NCBI GenBank assembly: GCA_035718085.1
Contig: DASTHS010000046.1
Location: 1-23,580, forward strand
Source of the DNA: DASTHS01 sp035718085
GTDB taxonomy: Bacteria; Actinomycetota; Acidimicrobiia; Acidimicrobiales; Palsa-688
Direction of reading: 5' to 3'
DNA length: 23,580 nt
Made by a program: the position numbers and the translations under genes. The notes beneath the pieces are model-generated. The model saw only the letters and a list, made by a program, of their open reading frames with translations, ran no database searches and was not told the DNA's origin. Positions 1-6,358 of this stretch are shown piece by piece. Position 1 is the stretch's first letter; every line of letters starts with the position of its first letter.

Positions 1-54
1 CCCGCTGAGCCGGCGGATCCTGTGGACCCCGACCTCTCGCGAAGGACGGGAAGA

Positions 55-324
55 TCAGACCGGCGGCACCGGTGGGTGCCGGGATAGTTCCTGGGCCCCG
101 GCCGACTGATCGTTCGTGGGACAGCTCGAGACGGCGTCAGCCGATTCGCAGGTCAGACCGGGACCCAGGGCTCCCGACCCTACGACCACCACCATCCGGC
201 TGTCGGTGATGGGCAAGGCCAGAAGCACCACCCCATCCTCCCTGCCGACTCGGCGCACCTCTTCCAGCACTCGGGCCCACCTGCCGCGGTGACGTTCTGT
301 GCGCACGTGGCCGCGACGCATCAT
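55..324 (-). CDS. Small hypothetical protein (doubtful)
   Basis: An 89-codon reading frame on the minus strand with two consecutive ATG codons at its start. The N-terminal third is very basic (many Arg and His); the middle has a hydrophobic beta-like stretch around residues 31-50, then a Cys-containing tail. No recognised family, no signal peptide and no Shine-Dalgarno in front of the start. It could be a fragment of a larger degraded gene or a chance frame. It is listed because no better candidate occupies this stretch. Positions 1-54 and 325-409 show nothing I can call. Confidence 0.25.
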   Translation of the reverse strand: MMRRGHVRTERHRGRWARVLEEVRRVGREDGVVLLALPITDSRMVVVVGSGALGPGLTCESADAVSSCPTNDQSAGAQELSRHPPVPPV

Positions 325-409
325 CGAGGGGGGCAGCGCCGCCTTACTCCCGGCAGTTCGTCGCGGGAGGCGCTCATGGCGTCACGACTTCGCTCGGCGA
401 CGGCATAGA

Positions 410-1003
410 TCACGGTTTTAGAGCGACGACTTGGCATGAGTCGGCTTCGGTGGTGCACGGCCCGGCGAGCGTCACGGTTGCAACTCGGTGGTCACTGACG
501 CCGAGCGTGTAGGGAAGGCGGCAGGTGACCGTGCCCGCCCGTGCGTTTCCGCAGTGGAGGGTGCCGGGTTGCAGGAGCCCGGCGGGATTGCCGACCCGTG
601 AGCTCAGTGCCTCGTACACCTTCAGGTCGACGGCGAGCTCGGTTTCGGCCTTGGCGTGCCTTGCAGCCGCTGACGCAGCGAGCCGGGCGGCCGCGGACGG
701 TTGGCCGACCACGAGACTGCCGGCAACGGCACCGGCGAGAAGTCCCGGACTCATCGCTCCCGCTATCAGAGCGAGCGGGGTGCTCCCGCCGATGCCTTGC
801 CAGCGCCCGCTTCCCGGAGGGCCGACCACCACGCCGGCCGTCCCGACCATCAGCCAGAGGGTGCCAATGGCCAACATCTCCCACCTGAAGCTGTCGGTCC
901 CGCGCCACCTCACGGCAAGCACGGCCGCCACAAGCGTCAACAGGCCGGCGACGATGAGCATGACGTACATGGCCCGCAAGGGTCGCCGCCCGTCTGATCC
1001 CAC
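410..1003 (-). CDS. Hypothetical three-TM membrane protein with Cys-containing extracytoplasmic tail
   Basis: About 197 residues. Three hydrophobic helices are visible at roughly residues 12-30, 43-62 and 74-98, followed by a soluble domain of about 100 residues. That domain carries four cysteines in two close pairs (Cys-x9-Cys and Cys-x7-Cys). With an Arg-rich N-terminus inside, three helices put the C-terminal domain outside, where the cysteines could form disulfides. The frame is open up to 1234, but the upstream part is Arg-rich, shadow-like sequence. I chose GTG 1003 because it leaves a basic N-terminus before the first helix; ATG 970 is the alternative. No Shine-Dalgarno supports either. 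No family recognised. Its neighbours are other orphan genes of the presumed island. Confidence 0.5.
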   Translation of the reverse strand: MGSDGRRPLRAMYVMLIVAGLLTLVAAVLAVRWRGTDSFRWEMLAIGTLWLMVGTAGVVVGPPGSGRWQGIGGSTPLALIAGAMSPGLLAGAVAGSLVVGQPSAAARLAASAAARHAKAETELAVDLKVYEALSSRVGNPAGLLQPGTLHCGNARAGTVTCRLPYTLGVSDHRVATVTLAGPCTTEADSCQVVALKP

Positions 1004-1190
1004 GGCCTGGGAGTCTCGCGCAGGGTCTACGCGCCCACGGATGCCTTCGAGTCTGCGAGGGCGCAGTCGCCAATGTCTGCCCCGGAGCAACAACCCTCTG
1101 CGCAGTAAGCCACACAACGCAGAGCGCCGACTCGGTTGCGATAGTTGATCTAGCAACTGAACAGGATGCGCTGCCCATCTGCGCTCTCGC

Positions 1191-1553
1191 CTAGTCCCAC
1201 GGCTCGCCGGTGTACCAGTCCGGCTTGGCGTCATCCCGGCCGAACCAGCCCCAGTCGTTGAGAGTGTCTATAAACAGTTCCCGGTCGAAGCTGCGGTACT
1301 GATCCGCGAGCTGCGAGAAGTAGAAGCCCGCCTCACCGGCGGCGAGCCGCCCAGTGTCGCCCTGGTCTGAATCCTGGCGGATAGGACCGACGACCATCCC
1401 TTTACTTCCGCCGAAGTCAGGAAGGTAGGCAGCGAACCGGGCCGGCCCGAGGTTGCTTGGGATGACATACGGAACGGTCACGCGGATCCGAAGCTGGGCT
1501 GCGGCTTGAAGCCAGGCCCGCTCCATGGAGTCATGTTCCTCCGCCTCGGCCAT
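1191..1553 (-). CDS. Small acidic hypothetical protein
   Basis: About 120 residues from ATG 1553, with GTG 1556 directly before it. The frame continues upstream to 1679 as basic, low-confidence sequence. The protein is acidic and soluble, rich in aromatic residues toward the C-terminus (Phe-Tyr-Phe, Trp-Gly-Trp, Asp-Trp-Tyr) and ends in Glu-Pro-Trp-Asp. No TM or signal peptide. I do not recognise the family. It lies 100 bases downstream of another small acidic protein on the same strand (1654-1965), so the two may be co-transcribed. Small acidic pairs in accessory regions can be immunity or antitoxin-like proteins, but nothing here proves that. Confidence 0.45.
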   Translation of the reverse strand: MAEAEEHDSMERAWLQAAAQLRIRVTVPYVIPSNLGPARFAAYLPDFGGSKGMVVGPIRQDSDQGDTGRLAAGEAGFYFSQLADQYRSFDRELFIDTLNDWGWFGRDDAKPDWYTGEPWD

Positions 1554-1653
1554 CACACAGAGAGCCTGCCAGACGACACCTCGGCCTCGGCGGTCACCGG
1601 GGCGCGGAACGCCGGTGCGCCCTGTCCGCTCGTTCGGCGCTCCCTTGCCAGCC

Positions 1654-1965
1654 TTACGCCCGGCCTCCCTTCGGGACATAGGGCATGTCTGGGCGATCCT
1701 TGTAGACGCCCTCGTGGTCTGGGTCGGCCAAGCCGCCGTCGCTGAGTGCTCGTCGAACTGCTTCCAGCCAGTCCTGCCAACGTGCCGAATCTGTCCAGAG
1801 GTACTGCGTCAGGAGGACGATGTCCTCGCTCGGCTCCTGCTTCAACTCGAGGTATTGAAGGACCATGTAGAAGGCTGCGCGGAAGGATTCATCCAGCGTC
1901 AGAGAGTCGGGAAGATTGGCAACAGAGTCCTCGGACACCGGAACATATTGTCTGATCTGCAACAC
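1654..1965 (-). CDS. Small hypothetical protein, helical
   Basis: About 103 residues from GTG 1965; GTG 1938 is an alternative start. The frame is open to 2202, but the extra N-terminal part is Arg/Pro-rich and overlaps the RelE-like toxin gene, so I excluded it. The core looks like an amphipathic helical protein with conserved-looking aromatic positions (Phe-Tyr, Tyr-Leu, Tyr-Leu-Trp, Trp-x-x-Trp) and an acidic surface; the tail is polar. No TM, no catalytic signature. Family not recognised. It is followed on the same strand by the hypothetical gene at 1191-1553 and preceded by the toxin gene at 2088-2642. Confidence 0.45.
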   Translation of the reverse strand: MLQIRQYVPVSEDSVANLPDSLTLDESFRAAFYMVLQYLELKQEPSEDIVLLTQYLWTDSARWQDWLEAVRRALSDGGLADPDHEGVYKDRPDMPYVPKGGRA

Positions 1966-2087
1966 CCGGCGATGCCGCCGGATCGACGCAAGAGTTAGCG
2001 CATAGCGACGGTTCCGGCGTGGCTTTCGAGCGCTGCGTGGTGTGCCGGCATCGGCGGCCCCTTGGGCAGGTTGGCGGCGTGGGACGT

Positions 2088-2642
2088 TCAGCGGGGTTTG
2101 GTTGTCCAGTCCGTCCAGGCGTCGACAGCTTCCTGGAGGGTCATGGCCTCGACGGCCGCTTGCTGGAGCCCGGCGGTGTGGACGAGTTGGTTCACGAGCC
2201 ACTCAGGCAGTCGTTCGCTGCGGGGTGGGGCGGCAGGACGGATACCGGCCCGGAGCTTCCCGAACCGTTCTATGACTTCGGCCAGCGCCACGGTGTGGGG
2301 CGTGGCTGGCATGGAGCTGACTCGGGCGGCCATCTCGGCGTACACCTCTTTGTCGGAGCGGGCGCCGACCGCCCAGACCTCGGCGATCTCGATGACGGGA
2401 GTCGCCGTCTCGTCGGTGGTGTGGCGCCACACGATGCGCCAGTCTCGGTCGCCGACGGTGAGTTTCCGCCATCCGATGAGGTTGCCGAGGAGGGGCTCGC
2501 CTGCCTCTGGGCTCTCCTCGAGGAGCAGCATCTTCTTCAACGCCCAGCGCAACGCCTGGGGGGCGCTGGTGGCGAGCCGGTCGAGATCGTCGAGCGCCGC
2601 GTCGGTGAGGCGTACGTAGGCTGCCGGTGCGGGGTCGGTCAC
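2088..2642 (-). CDS. RelE/ParE-family toxin with C-terminal extension
   Basis: 184 residues, GTG start at 2642 overlapping the antitoxin stop as GTGA. Residues 1-95 match the RelE/ParE fold: a helical N-terminus, then a beta-core with Gly-Trp-Arg-Lys-Leu-Thr, Asp-Arg-Asp-Trp-Arg-Ile-Val-Trp-Arg and Ile-Glu-Ile-Ala-Glu-Val-Trp-Ala-Val-Gly. Such toxins usually act on ribosome-bound mRNA or on gyrase. The canonical family is 85-100 residues, so residues about 105-184 are an extra C-terminal module, predicted helical, ending Trp-Thr-Asp-Trp-Thr. The upstream partner is a Phd/YefM antitoxin, which fixes the assignment as a type II toxin-antitoxin pair. Whether it cleaves mRNA cannot be read from sequence. 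Confidence 0.85.
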   Translation of the reverse strand: MTDPAPAAYVRLTDAALDDLDRLATSAPQALRWALKKMLLLEESPEAGEPLLGNLIGWRKLTVGDRDWRIVWRHTTDETATPVIEIAEVWAVGARSDKEVYAEMAARVSSMPATPHTVALAEVIERFGKLRAGIRPAAPPRSERLPEWLVNQLVHTAGLQQAAVEAMTLQEAVDAWTDWTTKPR

Positions 2643-2968
2643 CCCCGTCCGGCGGCCTGATCCTCACGAAGCTCGGCCAGGAGTTCCTCCCGGCTGAACC
2701 CGAGGCGGGAGATGACGCTGTCGAGGTCGGTGCGCCGTCCGGTGTCGGTGGCTGCCCGGCTGAGCACCAGCGCAGCCGATCGCAGGTCTCGTTCGAGCTC
2801 GCGGAGGTCCTCGAAGTGCTGGATGCTGATCACGGCCGCCACGGGCTTGCCGTGGCGTTCGACGACGGTGTCGGTGCCGTGCTCGCTGTCTTTGAGCAGG
2901 CCTGCGACACCTCGCGACGAGGCCTCTGTCACTGACAGCACTCGGGTCGGGTTCTCCAGCACGCCCAC
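2639..2968 (-). CDS. Phd/YefM-family antitoxin
   Basis: 109 residues from GTG 2968 (GTG 2962 is possible). The N-terminal 60 residues fit the Phd/YefM DNA-binding fold: Val-Ser-Val-Thr-Glu-Ala, Gly-Val-Ala-Gly-Leu-Leu, then His-Gly-Lys-Pro-Val-Ala-Ala-Val-Ile-Ser. The C-terminal half is charged and helical, as expected for the part that wraps and neutralises the toxin. It precedes the RelE-like toxin with a 4-nt overlap, the usual antitoxin-first order. A TGTACA-core palindrome lies just upstream of the start, consistent with autoregulation by the antitoxin and its toxin complex. Confidence 0.88.
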   Translation of the reverse strand: MGVLENPTRVLSVTEASSRGVAGLLKDSEHGTDTVVERHGKPVAAVISIQHFEDLRELERDLRSAALVLSRAATDTGRRTDLDSVISRLGFSREELLAELREDQAAGRG

Positions 2969-2975
2969 GCCCTGA

Positions 2976-2995
2976 CTGTACAGGAATCTGTGCAG
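2976..2995 (-). promoter_or_regulatory. Predicted Phd/YefM operator (paired TGTACA-type palindromes)
   Basis: CTGTACAG at 2976-2983 is a perfect 8-bp palindrome. CTGTGCAG at 2988-2995 differs from it by one base. Their centres are 12 bp apart. YefM-YoeB operators are known to use adjacent palindromes with TGTACA cores, so this fits an autoregulatory site. A TANNNT box (TACGAT on the minus strand, 2996-3001) abuts it on the upstream side, so bound repressor would sit across the transcription start. Confidence 0.6.
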
Positions 2996-3265
2996 ATCGT
3001 AGGAGGCTCACCTCACGGAGAGGTGCGTCGTCGCGTCGGTCCGAAGGGTCGCACTTCCGGAAGGCGACCAAGGTCCCCTGGACGGCCGCCCCTGGGCGAT
3101 CCTCGTCGGCGCAGTCGAGCGTGCCCGATGCAGCGAAACCGCACGCCAGACGTTGATGCGGCGCTGTCCAGGCCGCCCGCGACGGACCGAAGGACGATTG
3201 AGCTCCATCGAGAACACGCGTGGGCGCCCCCGAACACGAGCAGTCCACGCAGACCCCGCCGGTCG

Positions 3266-3271
3266 TACGAT
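3266..3271 (+). promoter_or_regulatory. -10 box, predicted leaderless start
   Basis: TACGAT followed by 7 nt and then GTG 3279. The spacing would place transcription initiation at or next to the start codon. No Shine-Dalgarno precedes the GTG. No good -35 hexamer is seen. Confidence 0.5.
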
Positions 3272-3278
3272 CCGTACC

Positions 3279-3695
3279 GTGAGCACCGACCAGGGCCACG
3301 CCGCTGAGCCCAACAGCGCCGCCTTGTGGGGCGACCTGGACTCGCAGGACCAGAAGGTCGCTCGGCGGGCCGCAGGTCAACTGATCGCCGCCTATCACCA
3401 ACAGCAGCTTCTGGCCCTCCTCGACCACGTGCGCCGAGGGTTCGCCCAGCTCGACGCCGGCGAGATCGACGCCTTCGACCTCGACGACCTCATCCACCGC
3501 TACACCAAGTGCGCAGCGAAGCTCTGGTCCTTCTGCAGCACCGGTGGAAGCGGGGCGCTGGCAGCAGCTCGAGCGGTCGCCTACCGGCGCCAGCACGACG
3601 ATGACGTCGACTGGTGGGAAGCGTGGTCGCCCCGCCCTGAGCGCATCACCGGCGTCGACGAGGACCGAAGCGAAGCGACCGTCGACAACCGATGA
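3279..3695 (+). CDS. Hypothetical actinobacterial protein
   Basis: 138 residues from GTG 3279, supported by a TACGAT box 7 nt upstream; the frame runs back to 3153 but that part is Arg-rich and non-gene-like. The protein is acidic and mostly helical: Gln-rich helix near residues 35-47, an Asp-rich segment around 60-70 (Asp-Ala-Phe-Asp-Leu-Asp-Asp-Leu), then His-Arg-Tyr-Thr-Lys-Cys and Leu-Trp-Ser-Phe-Cys. A Trp-Trp-Glu-Ala-Trp motif lies near residue 112. No TM or signal peptide. It resembles small conserved proteins common in actinobacterial accessory DNA, but I cannot name a function. It is transcribed away from the toxin-antitoxin pair. Confidence 0.6.
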   Translation: MSTDQGHAAEPNSAALWGDLDSQDQKVARRAAGQLIAAYHQQQLLALLDHVRRGFAQLDAGEIDAFDLDDLIHRYTKCAAKLWSFCSTGGSGALAAARAVAYRRQHDDDVDWWEAWSPRPERITGVDEDRSEATVDNR

Positions 3696-3920
3696 ACTCC
3701 CCGCCGGGCCCCCGGAGGGGCTGGCTAGGGGCCGCGCAACCAGTCACGGCTGAGGGCCGGGTGAGAACGCCAAGGGTCCCCGGCGACGCCCCTGCACGTG
3801 CGGCGCCGCGCCGACAGGGGCCTTCTCCAACCATGCCAGCGGTCACTTCAGCCGCGTGCGCACAGAGCGCCATGGATAGGGTCACACAGTTCCACCAGTG
3901 GTCGCAGAGGGTCGGCGACC
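3696..3920. other. Intergenic stretch, no gene seen
   Basis: About 225 bases between the hypothetical gene and the DUF5615 remnant. Frames on both strands are open but show no family features, good start signals or coding-like composition. A Gly/Cys-containing minus-strand frame (3646-3924) overlaps the 3' end of the plus-strand gene and is not supported. Confidence 0.4.
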
Positions 3921-4112
3921 TCAAGTAGGGGGGTGCGGCGCCCCCGGTGGAGCAGACAATGCTGGAAGCGTGGGGGCCGCCGGGGCGAGGAGATCGCCGG
4001 GGTCGGGGGCGCAGAGCAGACCGACCGCTTGAAGGTGGATGGCGTCCCGGCCGGGAGCCGGTGGGCGCTCGGTGGCCCGATGCGGCAGCGACCCGTCGAG
4101 CAGCACCCTCAA
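3921..4112 (-). pseudogene. Decayed DUF5615 (PIN-like) toxin remnant
   Basis: 63 codons from TTG 4112, overlapping the DUF433 stop. The N-terminus Arg-Val-Leu-Leu-Asp-x-x-Leu-Pro and the later Gly-Arg-Asp-Ala-Ile-His-Leu, Val-Gly-Leu-Leu and Ala-Pro-Asp-Pro segments align with the start of DUF5615 proteins, the usual partners of DUF433 antitoxins. The family's Asp-Glu-Asn-Leu is Asp-Gly-Ser-Leu here, losing the acidic residue after the first Asp. The typical Val-Leu-Val-Thr-Ala-Asp-x-Asp-Phe strand is missing; the frame becomes Pro/Ala-rich and stops. Intact members are about 110-120 residues. I read it as an inactivated toxin, assigned from motif recall rather than alignment. Confidence 0.55.
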
Positions 4113-4339
4113 CCGAGGCGGCGGACGGCGAGCTCGTGGACGTCGACGGCCTGGGCGGCGTAGCGGAGGGCGGCGACGACGTCGTCGGCTTCGAGCTGGG
4201 GGTACTCGAAGGTGATGGCGTCGACGGTCATGCCGTCGCCGACCATCCCGACGACCGTCGCCACCGGGATGCGCGTGCCGCGGATGCAGGGCACCCCACC
4301 CATGACGTCGGGCGCCACGGCGATGCGCTCGAGGGCCAC
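4109..4339 (-). CDS. DUF433-family antitoxin-like protein
   Basis: 76 residues from GTG 4339. The core Asp-Val-Met-Gly-Gly-Val-Pro-Cys-Ile-Arg-Gly-Thr-Arg-Ile-Pro-Val is the DUF433 hallmark, followed by Gly-Met-Thr-Val-Asp, Tyr-Pro-Gln-Leu-Glu and Asp-Val-Val-Ala-Ala-Leu-Arg-Tyr-Ala-Ala, which form the winged-helix-like part. The longer frame up to 4639 is low-complexity; the start is supported by a TACGCT box 7 nt upstream. DUF433 proteins typically pair with a DUF5615 toxin directly downstream, and the remnant of one follows with overlapping start and stop. The antitoxin itself looks intact. Confidence 0.82.
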   Translation of the reverse strand: MALERIAVAPDVMGGVPCIRGTRIPVATVVGMVGDGMTVDAITFEYPQLEADDVVAALRYAAQAVDVHELAVRRLG

Positions 4340-4346
4340 CAGGCGG

Positions 4347-4352
4347 AGCGTA
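4347..4352 (-). promoter_or_regulatory. -10 box, predicted leaderless start of DUF433 gene
   Basis: TACGCT on the minus strand, then 7 nt, then GTG 4339. This spacing places the transcript start at the start codon and argues against the longer frame. Confidence 0.5.
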
Positions 4353-4498
4353 CCGATGCCACCCCCCGATCGGCCGCGAACCGGGACCTTGCCAGCGGCG
4401 ACACACAGGCATCGCCGCGATGCGGCCCACCAGCGACCCCGACCGCGCCCTACGGGGCGGCCACGCAGCGCCGATGCTTGACAGGTCGGTGAAAGGCA

Positions 4499-4544
4499 CC
4501 GGGCGCCTGCGGCGCCCGGCCAACGACCCGCCGCAAGCGGCGGG
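4499..4544. repeat. Two tandem perfect hairpins
   Basis: First stem: CCGGGCGCC / GGCGCCCGG with a TGC loop (4499-4519). Second stem: CCCGCCGC / GCGGCGGG with an AA loop (4527-4544). They are separated by 7 bases. There is no T-run, so this is not a classical intrinsic terminator. Confidence 0.6.
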
Positions 4545-4608
4545 CCGTTCCCCGGACAGGCCACCACGCCGGTCGCCACCACCGGAATGGCCCAGCGGCT
4601 CACACGAC

Positions 4609-4670
4609 CACTCACCACCGTGCTCACCACGCCCGTCATCAGCTCACCAGATCACTCACCACCGCGCTCA
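4609..4670. repeat. 18-bp direct repeat, two copies
   Basis: CACTCACCACCGTGCTCA at 4609-4626 and CACTCACCACCGCGCTCA at 4653-4670, differing at one base, 44 bp start to start. They lie upstream of the excisionase-like gene near the integrase. They could be binding sites for an excisionase or replication protein, but two copies are little evidence. Confidence 0.4.
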
Positions 4671-4780
4671 TCTCGAAGTCAGGTGTCGCGAAACGGGGGT
4701 CTCATGCGCGGAAGAAAGGGTGTTGCGTTTCGCCCGCAGCCGACCCCTATTAGGAAGCAGACCCCGCCAAGGAGACCACC

Positions 4781-5143
4781 GTGGCCCACCACCACTACGA
4801 CGACATCGTCATCGTCACCGCCGACGCCGCACCCGCCCACACCGACGCCCTCGCCGCCAGCGGCTACCGCGCCCTGCTCGTCACCGCCCGCCACACCATC
4901 TACACCCGCACCACCAGCCCATCGCCCCAACCTGCGCCAGAGGCCGCGCCCGCACCCGCCCAGCGGCGCCGAGGCCTCACCGTCACCCAAGCCGCCGGCA
5001 TCCTCGGCATCAGCCGCAGCGCCGCCTACGACATGATCCACACCGGCGCCCTCCCCTCCGTGCGACTCGGCCGGCGCATCGTCGTCCCCGACACCGCCCT
5101 CGACGACCTCCTCGCCGCCAGACCCACCCTCGCCGCCAGCTGA
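4781..5143 (+). CDS. Excisionase-like HTH_17 DNA-binding protein
   Basis: 120 residues from GTG 4781, with a strong AAGGAG ribosome binding site at 4769-4774. The C-terminal 60 residues hold an excisionase/MerR-type winged helix: Leu-Thr-Val-Thr-Gln-Ala-Ala-Gly-Ile-Leu-Gly-Ile-Ser-Arg-Ser-Ala-Ala-Tyr-Asp, then Ile-His-x-Gly-x-Leu-Pro-Ser-Val-Arg-Leu-Gly-Arg-Arg. The N-terminal 45 residues are a His/Asp/Ala-rich domain I do not recognise, joined by a Pro/Ala linker. It is convergent with and only 18 bp from the integrase, the common arrangement of a recombination directionality factor. It could instead be a transcription regulator of the element. Confidence 0.8.
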   Translation: MAHHHYDDIVIVTADAAPAHTDALAASGYRALLVTARHTIYTRTTSPSPQPAPEAAPAPAQRRRGLTVTQAAGILGISRSAAYDMIHTGALPSVRLGRRIVVPDTALDDLLAARPTLAAS

Positions 5144-5170
5144 CCGGGCGACTCGAGCGGATCAGCTGGC
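5135..5170. terminator. Inverted repeat spanning both stop codons of xis-like and integrase genes
   Basis: GCCAGCTGA at 5135-5143 and its exact complement TCAGCTGGC at 5162-5170. Each arm ends in a stop codon, so both proteins end Ala-Ser-stop inside the repeat. CCG/CGG pairing extends the stem past one bulged base. Sitting between convergent genes, it probably acts as a bidirectional terminator, although no T-run follows. Confidence 0.5.
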
Positions 5171-6325
5171 CGGTGCGGTCGAGGGGTCACTGGGCACGGC
5201 GAGGAGGTCGGCGACGCGCTGGGCCGCTTCGTGCTGGAGACCGGCGACGACGTGGCTGTAGGTGTCGAGGGTGATCGAGATGCTGGCGTGGCCGAGCCGC
5301 TCTTGCACAATCTTGGGGTGCACGCCGGCGGCGAGCGCAAGCGTGGCCGACGTGTGCCGCAGATCATGGAGCCGGATGGGCGGCAAGCCCGACGCCTTGA
5401 CCCGCTGGGCGAACATGACGCCGATGCGCTCGGGGTGGAGCGGACGTCCGTCGTCGCGGACGAACACGTAGCCAGTTCGCTCCCACAGGTCGCCGGCTGC
5501 GAGGGCCTCCTCGGCTTGCCGTGCCCTGTGGGCCCGCAGCGCCCGCACGGTCAGGTCGTCCAAGGCGACCGACCGCCGGCCCTTGGCCGTCTTGGGTTCG
5601 GTGACCTTGACCTCGTAGCCGACGCTCACCAGCGCCCGGCGCACCGCGAGGGTGCCGGCGTCGAAGTCGACGTCTTCCCACCGCAAACCCGCCGCCTCAC
5701 CCCGCCGAAGGCCTGTGGTGATCAATACCACCCACATCGCCTCGAGGCGGTCGCCAGCCACCGAGGCGATGAACTGCCGGGCCTGGGCGACGTCCCACAC
5801 CCGCATCACCGGCTGGTCGACCCGGGGCGGGTGGGCCGACCTGACGGGGTTGCGAGCCAGCATCCCCCACTCCACGGCGTCTTTCATGGCCCGGCCGAGC
5901 ACGACGTGGGCGTAGCGCACCGACCGAGCCGAGAGCGGCCGGCCACCGGTGCCCCCGTTGGTCGTGAGGCTGGCGTAGAGCTGCGTGAGATGCCCGGGCG
6001 TGAGCGAGGCCAGGCGGAGGCTGCCGATCGACGGGATGACCCAGTTGACGCACGTCGCCCGGTAGCTGGCCGCCGTCGTCTCCCGCAGTGTCGGGGCGAC
6101 CGAGTCGAGCCAGTGCTCGAGGAACTCGCCGACCGTGGTGCGCCCTGGGTCAGCGAACTGGCCGGCCTGGAGACGGCCGAGCGCTGCGGTCAGCGCCGCC
6201 TCAGCCTCCCGCTTCGTGCGGAAGCCGCCGACCCACTTCTGGCGCCGCTTCCCCGTCGCCGCGTCGCGCCCAAGCTCGAGCACATAGGTGTAGCCGGCGC
6301 CTCGTTTGACGATGCTCCCCCGCAC
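5162..6325 (-). CDS. Tyrosine site-specific integrase
   Basis: 387 residues from GTG 6325, preceded by a GGGGAGG ribosome binding site (6332-6338 on the other strand). The N-terminus has the Arm-type fold (Gly-Ser-Ile-x-Lys-Arg, then Trp-Val-Gly-Gly-Phe-x-Thr-Lys-Arg-Glu-Ala-Glu), followed by a SAM-like core-binding domain at about 62-165. The catalytic domain has Arg207 (Thr-Gly-Leu-Arg-Arg-Gly-Glu), Lys245 or Lys248, His320-x-x-Arg323, His346 and nucleophile Tyr356; all residues are present, so it looks active. It catalyses integration and excision of a mobile element. The gene lies 108 bp from the 3' end of tRNA-Arg, which is the likely attachment site. Confidence 0.96.
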   Translation of the reverse strand: MRGSIVKRGAGYTYVLELGRDAATGKRRQKWVGGFRTKREAEAALTAALGRLQAGQFADPGRTTVGEFLEHWLDSVAPTLRETTAASYRATCVNWVIPSIGSLRLASLTPGHLTQLYASLTTNGGTGGRPLSARSVRYAHVVLGRAMKDAVEWGMLARNPVRSAHPPRVDQPVMRVWDVAQARQFIASVAGDRLEAMWVVLITTGLRRGEAAGLRWEDVDFDAGTLAVRRALVSVGYEVKVTEPKTAKGRRSVALDDLTVRALRAHRARQAEEALAAGDLWERTGYVFVRDDGRPLHPERIGVMFAQRVKASGLPPIRLHDLRHTSATLALAAGVHPKIVQERLGHASISITLDTYSHVVAGLQHEAAQRVADLLAVPSDPSTAPAS

Positions 6326-6344
6326 GTCTTGCCTCCCCGATCCG

Positions 6345-6358
6345 TTTGCAAAACGTTA
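6345..6358 (-). promoter_or_regulatory. Predicted integrase promoter with TTTGCAAA palindrome
   Basis: On the minus strand a TAACGT box (6353-6358) lies about 27 nt before the GTG start. It is followed directly by the palindrome TTTGCAAA (6345-6352) over the predicted transcription start, and then by the GGGGAGG ribosome binding site. The palindrome could be an operator. No convincing -35 box is seen. Confidence 0.4.

Larger units (their letters stand above)
2969..3278. other. Divergent intergenic region between antitoxin and hypothetical gene
   Basis: About 310 bases without a supportable gene; open frames across it are basic, shadow-type translations. It holds the antitoxin operator at 2976-2995, a minus-strand TACGAT box at 2996-3001 and a plus-strand TACGAT box at 3266-3271. 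Nothing else was recognised in the middle. Confidence 0.5.
4353..4768. other. Intergenic region with hairpins and direct repeats
   Basis: About 415 bases with no supportable gene; the open frames are Pro/Arg/His-rich shadows. It contains two adjacent perfect inverted repeats (4499-4519 and 4527-4544), an 18-bp direct repeat with one mismatch (4609-4626 and 4653-4670), and a weak promoter-like pair before the excisionase gene (TTGCGT at 4723, CTATTA at 4747). The layout could be a regulatory or replication/transfer region of the element; no function can be assigned. Confidence 0.45.

Noticed and set aside
2664..3596. A 310-codon minus-strand frame across the antitoxin and divergent region
   Set aside because: It overlaps the Phd/YefM antitoxin in another frame and the plus-strand gene at 3279, has no domain motif, and changes character along its length.
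3646..3924. A minus-strand frame with a Trp-Trp and several Cys residues
   Set aside because: It overlaps the 3' end of the better-supported gene 3279-3695, has no family features and lacks a ribosome binding site or -10 box.
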